A DNA stretch of 64,000 bases from Treponema sp. Lineage in GTDB: Bacteria; Spirochaetota; Spirochaetia; Treponematales; Treponemataceae. The notes beneath the pieces were generated by a model. The model was not told the DNA's origin. It was given only the letters and a program-made list of their open reading frames with translations, and did no database searches. Within the stretch, counting starts at the first letter, position 1, and every line of letters starts with the position of its first letter. Below, in pieces: positions 27,381 through 36,820 of the stretch. The stretch covers positions 1 through 64,000 of the forward strand of contig JAEETM010000006.1 of the NCBI GenBank assembly GCA_016290335.1, written 5' to 3'. The position numbers and the translations under genes are program-made.

Positions 27381-27575
27381 CAAAGAATCCTCTCCCATAA
27401 CCCGGCAATATGTTCAGTTTTTCCCATCCTCTATCAGTTCATCCGAACCGGTACAAGCGGTAGAAATACAGCAATGCCCCATTATCATTGCTTCCATCAG
27501 CGCATTGGACAGTCCCTCGTAACCGGAGGATAACACAAACTGTTCAGCGTCCGCTATCTCCCTGTATTGCCATCG
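27381..27575 (-). pseudogene. 3' fragment of a family 4 glycosyltransferase
   Basis: This aligns with about 10252-10550 of the intact GT4 gene, with an internal deletion: shared TCCTCTATCAG, GTAGAAATACAG, GCCCCAT and AGTCCCTCATA-like words. It encodes part of the EGLPNALMEAMM motif region in degenerate form. Confidence 0.7.
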
Positions 27576-27594
27576 TCTTTTTTATGCCTGATAA

Positions 27595-28680
27595 CTAAAA
27601 CTCAATCTGTTTAATCAAATCTATTTTTTTCAAAGAATCTGAGTCCGTATACTCAACACTGTCATCGGACATGAAAGAAACATCTTTTTCTTTATTTACA
27701 TAATCCATATAACACTTATATGCCTTTCCTGCTTTCGAATATCCCTTTCCGAACCGTGCTATCTCTTTATATTTTTCCAAATCTTCTTCTGTAAATTTAT
27801 AATGTAAAATTCCCATATAACAGACTGCTGTTTGCAGTAAGTCAAAGGGATATTGAAAATGAGCACTGGAACTGACTGTGCCTTCTTCAAAATAACAAAG
27901 CGGATACTTAGACACGGTCGTCGGAAATCCCATGACCCGCTGTCTGGGTCCTCACACAAAGTTCATGAACTTACAGGCGCCGGCCATCCTTTCTTTTTCG
28001 GTATAACTGCCCGTGTCCATCCATCTGTATTCTTTAAAAATATCCCCCCTGTGATCAAACAGTTTCCCGGAAGTATACATATCTATTAACAGTCCCTTAA
28101 AACGTTTGATATTTGCCCGCTTCGCAAACGCAATGACCCCGTTTAACGGATGCTTCTCCATTCCAACGTATGTTATCAATTCATCCGAGTCTGTCAGCAA
28201 ATACCAGTGATTGAATCCATAATAACTTATAATCCGGTTTATCCACCCTTCTTTAACCCGGGTTTGATACTTGTCCCGGGTTAAGAATAAGTCAACATCT
28301 TTTTGCTGATCAAGCCATTCAAACGTTCCGTCATCAGAACCGTTGTCCATAATTGCAAATTTTTCAATGCCCAATTTTCGATAATGCGAAACAAGCATCT
28401 GTATTTTTTTTAAATCATTTTTAACACACAATACAACAACGGGAACTGTATCAGGCACGAGATCTGTTTTTTTGATAATAACAATATCCGAAAAAGCAAA
28501 GGAATATACAATTTTCCAATTTAAAAAGCCATTCCCTGCTTTGTAGCACTCTCTTATCATGGAAGCCAATGCGTTTTCCCAGATCTTGCGATCTTTTTCA
28601 GAAAGATACTTTAATTTGCCCATATGATGGGAGCAGAAAAACAACAATGGAAAAAGCGGAAAGGATAAATAATAGCACAA
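27595..28680 (-). pseudogene. GT-A glycosyltransferase with an in-frame TGA
   Basis: One frame runs from 28680 to 27595 interrupted only by TGA at 27952-27954. The protein has VVVLCVKNDLKKIQMLVSHYRKLG, DNGSDDGTFEWL, LLTDSDELI and, after the stop, GPRQRVMGFPTTVSKYPL, as in GT2/GT92-like transferases that contain a GGPR motif at this point. A single G-to-T change in GGA would explain the stop. Whether it still makes a useful truncated product is unknown. The start may be the ATG at 28623. Confidence 0.75.
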
Positions 28681-28840
28681 ATGATAAACGGGCTTCTTTG
28701 CGAAATCAAAACAACTATTGTAAAAATATCGCTTTTATCCATCATCATGCAACTCCCTATGACCTATCGCTAATACCAGACTTAGCTGCGCACTATACCA
28801 ACCTTCCCAAGTCACAGCACAGTATTTAAAAAAATAATCT

Positions 28841-29360
28841 TTATAAAAATTGTTTTAGTCCCCTGTACATTTTCTTTGCAATTAAAATATGGTCCTTCCC
28901 GGAAGGATGCACTTTGTCCGGCAGTAACTGCTCAACTTCACTGTTCGTTAAAAAATTTTCCGTGCAATTTACACAATGACCACCGTAAACACTGCATCTT
29001 TGTTTTATAAGAGCCGCAATATTATTTAAAGTCCTGCCTGAAAACTCATATTCTCTGTCATAGTTTGTTAATTGATTCCCGTAAATACTGAATTAAACGG
29101 AGTAATATACACAAGTCTCGCATTTGGGAACTTTTTTATAAGGCCTTCCTTTTAAATTCGATGTCATTCCATATGCAATAGAATCACCGATCGACAGCCA
29201 TTTCTTACGAAATGATTTCCAAACGTATGCTGTTCCGGCTTTATCAAGATGCACAAAATCAATGAACGACTCATCAGACAGATTATAATATTTTGCATTA
29301 TAACTGCCAATAACTTTTATACACACCCTCACGGTCTCAGATATCCAGTTTCACGAAACG
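28841..29360 (-). pseudogene. broken SGNH/GDSL hydrolase
   Basis: Three frames together give an SGNH hydrolase: KKWLSIGDSIAYGM (GDS block with the nucleophile Ser), then FPNARLVYITPFNSV in a second frame, then LLPDKVHPSGKDHI (catalytic Asp and His) ending at 28841. The middle third is deleted and at least two frameshifts are present. Such enzymes often remove or add acetyl groups on glycans. The stretch 28681-28840 shows nothing recognisable. Confidence 0.7.
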
Positions 29361-29367
29361 GAAGTTA

Positions 29368-29511
29368 GGTTTATCCAATCTGTAACATATTTTCTTTTCT
29401 ATTCAATGGAGCAAACGCAATCATATCATCCATGCTATCATATACAATCTTCCCTTTGAAAGATAGTGGTATTCTTTCAATAAAATAGGGTGATGATATA
29501 TATAATTTCCG
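29368..29511 (-). pseudogene. glycosyltransferase fragment truncated by the IS element
   Basis: The DNA is nearly identical to about 36395-36540 of the intact GT gene at 35735-36796 and encodes IPLSFKGKIVYD, MDDMIAFAPLNRKENMLQ. It stops exactly where the IS3-type terminal repeat begins. The missing 5' part is not found on the other side of the element. Confidence 0.85.
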
Positions 29512-29590
29512 TGACCTGCTCCCCAAAAACTGATCCACTCTGAACTTTAGTCTGGCTGTGGTATAATTACCACAAAGGGGGCTAAAGACC

Positions 29591-29855
29591 ATGAAAAATC
29601 GTTTCACAGAAGAGCAGATCATCAAGGTACTTAAAGAACATGAGGGCGGCAGGCCTGCCACCGACATTGTCCGTGAACTTGGAATTGCTGAACAGACTTT
29701 TTTACAACTGGAAGCGCAAATACGGAGATATGAACGTTTCAGAAGTCAAAAGGCTGAAGCAACTGGAAGCCGAAAACGCAAAGCTCAAAGAGCTTGTTGC
29801 CGATCTTTCGCTGGATAACAAGATCCTAAAGGACGTTATCTCAAAAAACTCGTAA
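29591..29855 (+). pseudogene. IS3 orfA, frameshifted
   Basis: The gene starts MKNRFTEEQIIKVLKEHEGG, an IS3 OrfA helix-turn-helix, but a run of six Ts (29698-29703) shifts the frame; with five Ts the text would read TFYNWKRKYGDMNVSEVKRL and continue as the leucine-zipper part ELVADLSLDNKILKDVISKNS. A normal slippery sequence A AAA AAC (29843-29849) for -1 frameshifting into orfB is intact. The T-run shift is either inactivation or a sequencing error. Confidence 0.8.
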
Positions 29856-30673
29856 CGCCTGCAGCGAAACGTGCCGCATGTGAAAGAATCCAGAAGGACT
29901 TTCACATCAGCGAACGCAGAGCTTGCAGGCTGATAGGGATATCTCGCAGCACGAAGCGTTACGAGCCCAGGAACAATTCCGAAGAGGAAAAGATCACGGA
30001 GTCCATGCAAGCGATAGCATCTCGCTGGAAACGGTTTGGATACCGCCGTATCAATATGATGTTGCAAAGAGAAGGCATCCATATTAATCACAAAAAGGTC
30101 TACCGCCTCTATAAAAAGGCGGGTCTTGCACTCAAGCGCAAGCTGAAGCGGAAAATCTATGCAAAACGCGGAACGCCGGATAGAAGTCATCTTCTGGGTC
30201 CTAATGACCGTTGGTCCATGGACTTTGTCAGTGATATTACCGTTACTGGCAGAAGGTTCCGCATATTCGCCCTGATCGATGAAGTTACGAGGGAATGTAT
30301 TGCACTGGAAGTGGATACATCCATTACCGGACAACATGTAACAAGATATCTGAATAAAGCGATGCTGTTCCGCGGCCGTCCAAAAGAAATTCTTTCTGAC
30401 AATGGCCCCGAATTTACCAGTAATGCTCTCAATGCATGGGCCTATGAGAAGCATATAGAGCATGTGTTTATTGATCCCGGAAAACCCATGCAGAACGGTT
30501 TCATTGAAAGCTTCAATGGGAAGCTCCGGGATGAATGTCTTAACCTGCACTGGTTCCACAATCTCCAGGAGGCACGGGAGATAATCAGCCGATGGAAAAA
30601 CGAGTACAATATGGTTCGCCCGCATAGTGCGCTGGGTCAAAAGACTCCGGCAGAATATGCGCAAACATTTTGA
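29843..30673 (+). CDS. IS3 orfB, DDE transposase
   Basis: Reading in the -1 frame from the slippery site gives KKLVTPAAKRAAC followed by a full integrase domain with HTH_21-like text (RWKRFGYRRINMML) and the DDE triad: D in RWSMDFVSDI, D in ILSDNGPEFTS and E in NGFIESFNGKLRDE. The first ATG in frame is at 30005. It is normally made as an OrfAB fusion; the orfA frameshift may prevent this. Confidence 0.88.
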   Translation, partial: KKLVTPAAKRAACERIQKDFHISERRACRLIGISRSTKRYEPRNNSEEEKITESMQAIASRWKRFGYRRINMMLQREGIHINHKKVYRLYKKAGLALKRKLKRKIYAKRGTPDRSHLLGPNDRWSMDFVSDITVTGRRFRIFALIDEVTRECIALEVDTSITGQHVTRYLNKAMLFRGRPKEILSDNGPEFTSNALNAWAYEKHIEHVFIDPGKPMQNGFIESFNGKLRDECLNLHWFHNLQEAREIISRWKNEYNMVRPHSALGQKTPAEYAQTF

Positions 30674-30728
30674 TTATTGCAGCTATACTAAAATTCCCCG
30701 TGGTACATAAAACGGGGGCAGGTCAAAC

Positions 30729-32438
30729 TTATACAACAACCAACTTCCCATCAACCACTTTGTACGTAATATCGCAATCGGCCAACACGCCAGACTTATG
30801 GGCAATAATGACCATAGTCTTTTTGCCGTGCAGCCGGTTCACCGCTTCAATAATAGCAGCCTCCGTTTGCAGGTCCAGGGCAGAAGTAGCTTCATCAAAG
30901 ACCAAAACATCCGGTTTACGGTACAAAGCGCGGGCAATGCCGATACGCTGAACCTGCCCGCCGGACAGCCGGATGCCCCGCTCTCCCACCTGGGTATCCA
31001 GTCCATCGGGAAGAGAACGGAAATAGACAGCGATCTGCGCCTCATCCAGGCATTCCCAAACCAGCGCGTCATCAATTTCCGAACCCTCCACTGCAAAAGC
31101 TACATTGGCCCGCACCGTGTCATCCAGCATAAAGGTGAACTGGGGAATGTAGCCAATACTGTTACTGTAGATCACAACTTCTCCAACATCGGGTTCCAAA
31201 AGCCCCAACATCAAATCTGCAAAAGTAGTTTTTCCGGCACCGGACACCCCGCTGATGCCAATCATCTTACCGTGTTCCGCCTTAAAAGAAACATCTTTCA
31301 AAATCACACGGTCCGTGCCGGGATATGTATAAGACACACGGTCAAACACAATATCATATTTTTCTTCGCCATTCCGGGGCTGCATCTTATACCGACTGGG
31401 CTTCGTCATCTCCTCATCCTGTGCCATTTCTTTCAAGAGCTCCGCAATATTATGAAACACCGGCATATTGTAAGTAACCGTAGCAACCGTAGAAGTAAAA
31501 CGGTTGGCAGCAGGCATCAGTTTAATAGCTACCATAGCGAAAGCGCTCACAGCCGGAAGCAGAGACTCCAGTGTCTTCCCCATATACATCATCAACACCA
31601 GCACCCCCAGCATACCGCACACACAGGCCGCCTCAATCACGATGCGGGGAATATTGTTTAACACCTGCCGTACCCGTTCCCCTTCACAAATCTTCTTGCT
31701 GTTTTCGCAAATCCTGCCAAGCACAAAGGGCTCCGTATGCATATGTTTAATCTCTTTGATGCCGGAAAAGCCCTGGCTCACCCAGCGGCTGCGAATACGT
31801 TCGTTCTCCCAGACAATGCTCCCTGCCGCATCCAGCCTGGGCCTTATCACACAGCCAATAATATAAATGGTTAACGAAATAATCAGCAGCACACAAAAAC
31901 TCATCAGCGGGTCAATCACAAACAGTGTGACCAGCAAAATCACCGCCACCACCAAGTCCGTCAGCATCCCCAGCACCTGCTGGAGCACCTCGAACACCCT
32001 GTTCAAATCAGCAATCAGCAGACGGTGCATCTCGGAAGAATTTTTGTTCAGATAATAAGAATAGGGTTTCTTCAAAAACGCATTTACCAGCCGCTCCTGT
32101 ATCTCAAACTTGCAGTTGTTCACAAACTTCGCCTGCAGGCTGTACTCGCCCATCAAATACACCGTTTTAATTAAATACACCAAAATCAGCAAGCCCATAC
32201 AGGCCAGGGCGAACTGGTCAGGCGACGTAAAACCCAGGGCGTGAAAAGCCCTACTCAAAATCGGAAGCTTTTCAATAAAATCATCCCGAGTGATAACCGC
32301 CACAAAGGGAACGATAACCGAAACGCCAAAGGCTTCCAGAAAAGCGCCGATAATCATCACGATAAACAAAAAGATAATTTGCCTTTTTTGTTTTTTGTTA
32401 AACAGCACATTTAACTGCTGCATAAAATCGTAAATCAA
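30729..32438 (-). CDS. ABC exporter, fused membrane and ATPase domains, copy B
   Basis: The 569-residue half-transporter is colinear with the one at 20229-21911 and shares nearly all motifs: GAFLEAFGVSVIVPFVAVITRDDF, Walker A GVSGAGKT, RLSGGQ, ILVFDEATSALD and IIAHKSG. It is last in the operon running from the cytidylyltransferase at 39465. The IS element begins right after its stop, which may have removed genes downstream. It probably exports the glycan or lipid-linked unit built by the preceding transferases (inference). Confidence 0.9.
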   Translation of the reverse strand: MIYDFMQQLNVLFNKKQKRQIIFLFIVMIIGAFLEAFGVSVIVPFVAVITRDDFIEKLPILSRAFHALGFTSPDQFALACMGLLILVYLIKTVYLMGEYSLQAKFVNNCKFEIQERLVNAFLKKPYSYYLNKNSSEMHRLLIADLNRVFEVLQQVLGMLTDLVVAVILLVTLFVIDPLMSFCVLLIISLTIYIIGCVIRPRLDAAGSIVWENERIRSRWVSQGFSGIKEIKHMHTEPFVLGRICENSKKICEGERVRQVLNNIPRIVIEAACVCGMLGVLVLMMYMGKTLESLLPAVSAFAMVAIKLMPAANRFTSTVATVTYNMPVFHNIAELLKEMAQDEEMTKPSRYKMQPRNGEEKYDIVFDRVSYTYPGTDRVILKDVSFKAEHGKMIGISGVSGAGKTTFADLMLGLLEPDVGEVVIYSNSIGYIPQFTFMLDDTVRANVAFAVEGSEIDDALVWECLDEAQIAVYFRSLPDGLDTQVGERGIRLSGGQVQRIGIARALYRKPDVLVFDEATSALDLQTEAAIIEAVNRLHGKKTMVIIAHKSGVLADCDITYKVVDGKLVVV

Positions 32439-32501
32439 AGTAGAGCCTCACTTTGTTCGTATTCACTGTATAATCTTTCCAAAAATTATATTCTTACATT
32501 T

Positions 32502-33623
32502 TTAATTTCTTGTTTTCACGTTAATAATATCATTTATAATTTGATCCATATTGAAGGAGTTGTAATAGTGTATGCAGCGTGTACTCATTTCCTTATAATT
32601 AGCAGTTATTAATGCTATATTTTCAATAATTTTTGAAACTGTATATGGGCGGCAAACATACCCAATACCATATTTGTAAAAAGGTAAATTCAAACCAGGC
32701 ATATCTGTGCCAATCATAGGTATTCCATATGCTGCATATTCAAACAACTTGTTCGGTGCGCAATATAAAGCGTTGATCTTCGCATAATGAGCAGCATCAG
32801 CGGCTTTATATGGCAGAATACCAATATATGCGTATCTTGTAATCAGCAAATGGAACGGAGGCCTTATATAAGGTATAGTAACAACAGCGTCTCCACCTGC
32901 CTTACATAAGCGTATTTTATAATCTGTTTCAATTCCCATCAAATAGAGAACATAGTTATCCTTTAACTTTGCGATAGCCTCAACAAAGTTATCAAGGTCC
33001 CTGTCATTATAAAATCCGCCCTGATATATAACAATTCTGCGTTTTTCCTGTTTTACCAATTCTTCAATTTTTAAGATATCATCCGGTATCTCCATCTTGC
33101 CAAAATCCGGTAAAGACATCCTGTTTGGTAATACCGTTGGTAAGTCGGACAGCGACCACCACACTTTCTGTATATGTGCCCTGTTATATTCCGGTACAAC
33201 TACCTTAAAAGCTTTTTGCGCATACTTTTTAATATTTAAACCGAAAACTTTCTGTCTGGGCCATCTGGGGATATCTCTTATTAATTCCATTAACTGCATT
33301 ACATGCCGGTACTTTAAAACCACATCCCCCAAATCTCTTACCGTTGAATCTGTGGCAGTCCATAAAATATCATGGTGTAACATTTCTTCAATTACACGCT
33401 TACGCATAAAGCTAGTTTTTCTAAAATAACGAATACCCGGAGGTGTGCCTTTAAAATCGGGTATTTCAATAAATCTGTAATTAGGATTCAGATCTAAGAC
33501 CAGTCCGGTTTTATCTTTACCCATTAATGTTACTGCATGATCGTTACGCAATAAAATTTCTATTAGATTTCTGATTGGCGGCCAAGAATTAACTTCTTCG
33601 CTAACTACTACTAATATTTTCAA
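32502..33623 (-). CDS. GT-B glycosyltransferase
   Basis: The 373-residue protein has GT-B features: an N-terminal KILVVVSEEVNSWPPIRNLI, the central RRIVIYQGGFYNDRDLDNFVEAI and the C-terminal donor site PNKLFEYAAYGIPMIGTDMPGL. The first frame codon is a TTG at 33647, but the TTG at 33623 has GGAGG 7-8 nt upstream and fits better, giving a 23-nt overlap with the preceding gene. Donor unknown. Confidence 0.8.
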   Translation of the reverse strand: MKILVVVSEEVNSWPPIRNLIEILLRNDHAVTLMGKDKTGLVLDLNPNYRFIEIPDFKGTPPGIRYFRKTSFMRKRVIEEMLHHDILWTATDSTVRDLGDVVLKYRHVMQLMELIRDIPRWPRQKVFGLNIKKYAQKAFKVVVPEYNRAHIQKVWWSLSDLPTVLPNRMSLPDFGKMEIPDDILKIEELVKQEKRRIVIYQGGFYNDRDLDNFVEAIAKLKDNYVLYLMGIETDYKIRLCKAGGDAVVTIPYIRPPFHLLITRYAYIGILPYKAADAAHYAKINALYCAPNKLFEYAAYGIPMIGTDMPGLNLPFYKYGIGYVCRPYTVSKIIENIALITANYKEMSTRCIHYYNSFNMDQIINDIINVKTRN

Positions 33624-34632
33624 ATCGACGCCTCCACAAAAGACCAACCATTTTTAAATTTAGCCACGCAGTACAGTATAATAAATGGTATGCCTTTAAC
33701 CGTAGCAACAACCTGATGACGTTCCTTTTTAAGCTTAATCTGTCTTTAGTATTATAACACTTAATTGTTTCTGGATTTGCTGCGGCAGTTTTCAAGTGTT
33801 CTATAGTTTCTTTAAAATTATTATGCACTATAATATCGTTAAGATAACAAGAAAAAGCACTCCTATTATTTTCCATATAGAAGTCAATATCACTTGTTCC
33901 ATATTTTAAACATAAAGCATATAGTTTTTTATTTAGCATTAATGTAATTTGGTATTTATCTTTTTTAAAACCATGACATAAACTTACCCCTCGTGTATAA
34001 TATGTATACGTCAATTCATTAATAAATTTTATATTTCTGATTACATCCAAATATTCATAAACAAAAAAAGTATCTTCCCCGTAGCATAAGTCTGGCGGAA
34101 AGAAAATACTATACTCTTTTATGATATCTAAACGAAACAATTTCCAAGCAGGACTTTGCATATACGGCATTGGGACTGTATATTTCTTTATATTTTTACA
34201 AAATAAGGCTATATCTCCCTGAAAACACTCTGGCAAAAATTCCTTCTTGGTCATCTTCAATTTATCAACAACTTCAACGCCGCCAACTACTAAATCATAT
34301 TGCTGAATATTTGTTATTAATAATTCTATAGCGTTCTTTTTTATTACATCGTCAGAATCAATAAACATTATCCATTTCCCTGAAGCTAGTGTTATACCTT
34401 TATTTCTGGCATTTGAAACGCCTTTCAAATCATTCTTTAGACAGATTATTTTATCATTAATTTGCGCAAAATTACAACAAATCTCAAAACTCTTATCAGT
34501 TGAAAAGTCGTCTACCAGTATCAACTCCCAGTTCTTATATGTTTGCTGTTTTACAGAATCTATACATTCGGCAATGTATTTATCAGTATTATAAACTGGT
34601 ACTACAATACTAACCTTACCATAATCGTTCAT
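33601..34632 (-). CDS. family 2 glycosyltransferase
   Basis: The 343-residue protein has VSIVVPVYNTDKYIAECIDSV, LILVDDFSTDKSFEI and MFIDSDDVI (DxD site), then a longer C-terminal helical part. The ATG at 34632 (MNDYGK) has GAGGG upstream, better than the one at 34656. Very AT-rich, like its neighbours. Confidence 0.85.
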   Translation of the reverse strand: MNDYGKVSIVVPVYNTDKYIAECIDSVKQQTYKNWELILVDDFSTDKSFEICCNFAQINDKIICLKNDLKGVSNARNKGITLASGKWIMFIDSDDVIKKNAIELLITNIQQYDLVVGGVEVVDKLKMTKKEFLPECFQGDIALFCKNIKKYTVPMPYMQSPAWKLFRLDIIKEYSIFFPPDLCYGEDTFFVYEYLDVIRNIKFINELTYTYYTRGVSLCHGFKKDKYQITLMLNKKLYALCLKYGTSDIDFYMENNRSAFSCYLNDIIVHNNFKETIEHLKTAAANPETIKCYNTKDRLSLKRNVIRLLLRLKAYHLLYCTAWLNLKMVGLLWRRRFENISSS

Positions 34633-34708
34633 CTTGCCCTCACAAACTATACCCATTAATTCAGTATATTATTTAGCAGACTACTGTTACCCTGCATGGA
34701 TATGGCTC

Positions 34709-35734
34709 CTAAAAGTTATTGGAATGTTCCTTTTTTATATAACACACAATTTTATAAAGCAAGGCATAAACAATAGTATTATCAAACCTTGTCAAAAAAA
34801 TAGATAACCGAAGATGGATTGGCCAGTGCTTCATACCAAAGTCTAGAAGATGTTGCTTGGAAAAATATTGCATTTCTTTTATAAAGGGATGCAATGTTTT
34901 CTTTTCCTTTTCTGACAGAGCGTAATACCATCGCCATGTTCGTACTATAGCGGCTGAACAACGATTGAGTTGAATATCTACCAGTTCTTTATCACTCTGT
35001 AACTGCCTGTCAGTCAGAAGAAAATCGTATCGTAATTTGTGAGCAAGCCAGTAATCTCTCAAATTCTCCATGGAATGACTTGTTGTTATAGCACCGGTTC
35101 TTCTTTTTCGGTAATGATAGAGTGGTTTGGAAATACAAACAACTTTTTCTGCGTTGTAAAACAATCTACACGTCATAATAATATCTTCGTATACATGGCC
35201 TTCCGGAAACACAATATTCGTAAAACAGCTTTTTCTAAAAAGTTTATGCCAAATTCCGTTGCCAATATCAGCAGTAATCAGTGCTTTGATTAATTCTTTG
35301 CTATTATCAAATATTCTATCAGTGGCAGATGTTATGACGGTTCTTGTTGGATACTCGTCATATACACCACAATTTACAATATCTGCTTCATGCTTTTCAA
35401 TTTCATTAACCAATATTTCATACATATCAGGTTCAATCCAGTCATCGATGTCAACAAAGCCTATAAAAATTCCTTTGGCTCTTGCAATTCCGTAGTTCCG
35501 GGCAGCGCACAAGCCTTTATTATCTGTATGAAAAACCTTTATTCTTGCATCTGTTTTCGCAAATTCATCACAAATTTCACCACAATGGTCAGGTGAACCG
35601 TCATCCACGAGGATGATTTCCAAATGACGGAAAGTTTGATTAACAATGCTATCAAGGCATTTGGATAAGTAGGGCTCAACTTTATAAACAGGAACAATGA
35701 CACTGACTAAAGGTTGCATAAGCATTCCATCCAT
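34709..35734 (-). CDS. family 2 glycosyltransferase
   Basis: The 341-residue protein has VSVIVPVYKVEPYLSKCLDSI, LVDDGSPDHCGEICDEF and FVDIDDWIEPDMYE. The metal motif reads DIDD. C-terminal YHYRKRRTGAITTS is typical of capsular GT2 enzymes such as galactosyltransferases. The start codon directly follows the stop of the previous gene; an internal ATG (35719) with GGATGGA is also possible. Confidence 0.85.
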   Translation of the reverse strand: MDGMLMQPLVSVIVPVYKVEPYLSKCLDSIVNQTFRHLEIILVDDGSPDHCGEICDEFAKTDARIKVFHTDNKGLCAARNYGIARAKGIFIGFVDIDDWIEPDMYEILVNEIEKHEADIVNCGVYDEYPTRTVITSATDRIFDNSKELIKALITADIGNGIWHKLFRKSCFTNIVFPEGHVYEDIIMTCRLFYNAEKVVCISKPLYHYRKRRTGAITTSHSMENLRDYWLAHKLRYDFLLTDRQLQSDKELVDIQLNRCSAAIVRTWRWYYALSEKEKKTLHPFIKEMQYFSKQHLLDFGMKHWPIHLRLSIFLTRFDNTIVYALLYKIVCYIKKEHSNNF

Positions 35735-36796
35735 TCAAATATCCATCAAAGAAACAATCTCTTTCGCACGTTGTTCCCAGGTATTAAACCGCAAAAAATC
35801 CAGCCGGTCCTTATTACTGTATTTTGTTCCCGCTAGTTCTTTCATCTTTTTTATTTGATTGCAAAACGATTCATAGCTATTGTAAAAGAATACAAACGGT
35901 TTAAAACGCTCAACTTCCGGATATTCAACACAAAGGATGTTTTTATTAAAGTTGATATATTCATACAGTTTTACAGGATCTACCGCCAACACGATATCGT
36001 TTATTTTAAAAGGCATGATAAATGCATCTGCAGGTTTAGTTTTTTCATACAATTCGCCATGTTCAACTGCCGGAACATGAACGATTCTGTCATGTTTTGG
36101 AATGGTTGTACCCGGACTTACCGGACCAATCAATACATACTGTATATCGGGAAAATCCGACAAACTTTTAACAAGGATATCAAAATTGAACCAATAACTT
36201 ATCGTCCCAAAATAACAAAATGTATATAATTGATTTTGTTGATGTTGCTCTTCCTGCACAATATTTCCATCGAAACCATTTTTAATTATGTGCAATTTTG
36301 ACACAAAATTCGGGTTACGTTTGCTCAAAACCGATTTTAGCCAATCACTTGAAATAATGACTACATCTGCCCTTTCAACCAGCTTTTGCTCAAGCTGTAA
36401 CATGTTTTCCTTTCTATGCAGTGGAGCAAACGCAATCATATCATCCATGCAATCATATACAATCTTCCCTTTGAACGATAGCGGAATTCCTTCAATAAAA
36501 TCAGGCGATGATACATATATAATTTCCGGATTAAACTTCTTAATATGTTTAAAAAGAAACTTCTTTAACCTGAAATGATTGATTTTCCATAACTGTGGAT
36601 AGCGTGAAATAAACGGGACTCTGTAAAATACGCTCATATTGTCTTTATTATTATACTTTCTAATTCTGTAATTTCTTATACATATAACATACACATCAAA
36701 TTCATTCTCAAGCCTTTCTTCTATAAATTGTGGTCTTTGTTTAGCCCAGCTCCAGTCTAAATGCATCACATACAGTATTCTTTTCTTTCCCCTCAT
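35735..36796 (-). CDS. TuaH-like GT-B glycosyltransferase
   Basis: The 353-residue protein resembles TuaH/WbpH-type transferases: RILYVMHLDWSWAKQRPQFI, IVYDCMDDMIAFAPL, ADVVIISSDWL, CYFGTISYWFNFDIL and the donor-site VDPVKLYEYINFNKNILC. A truncated near-identical stretch lies beside the IS element at 29368-29511. It joins the AraD-like gene upstream with a 24-nt gap. Confidence 0.8.
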   Translation of the reverse strand: MRGKKRILYVMHLDWSWAKQRPQFIEERLENEFDVYVICIRNYRIRKYNNKDNMSVFYRVPFISRYPQLWKINHFRLKKFLFKHIKKFNPEIIYVSSPDFIEGIPLSFKGKIVYDCMDDMIAFAPLHRKENMLQLEQKLVERADVVIISSDWLKSVLSKRNPNFVSKLHIIKNGFDGNIVQEEQHQQNQLYTFCYFGTISYWFNFDILVKSLSDFPDIQYVLIGPVSPGTTIPKHDRIVHVPAVEHGELYEKTKPADAFIMPFKINDIVLAVDPVKLYEYINFNKNILCVEYPEVERFKPFVFFYNSYESFCNQIKKMKELAGTKYSNKDRLDFLRFNTWEQRAKEIVSLMDI

Positions 36797-36820
36797 AATA
36801 GCGAAACACCACCAGCTATT

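Larger units (their letters stand above)
29512..30725 (+). mobile_element. IS3-family insertion sequence
   Basis: The 1214-bp element is bounded by inverted repeats TGACCTGCTCCCC (from 29512) and TGACCTGCCCCCG (minus strand from 30725). It carries orfA and orfB in the IS3 arrangement, closest in style to the IS407-like subgroup. The bases flanking it do not form a direct repeat (TCCG on the left, AACT on the right), and it joins a GT fragment to the end of an ABC transporter gene, so recombination or deletion has probably occurred since insertion. Confidence 0.9.

Noticed and set aside
25742..27954. Possible UGA recoding (Trp or selenocysteine), since two TGA codons interrupt reading frames
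   Set aside because: Both genes show other signs of decay or a simple point change, intact genes use TGA as stop, and no SECIS-like hairpin was noticed after the codons.
29702..30664. 320-residue minus-strand open frame inside the IS element
   Set aside because: Antisense of orfB; IS3 transposase motifs are on the plus strand.
29508..30729. Target-site duplication around the IS3 element
   Set aside because: The three to four bases on each side (TCCG and AACT) do not match in either alignment of the ends.
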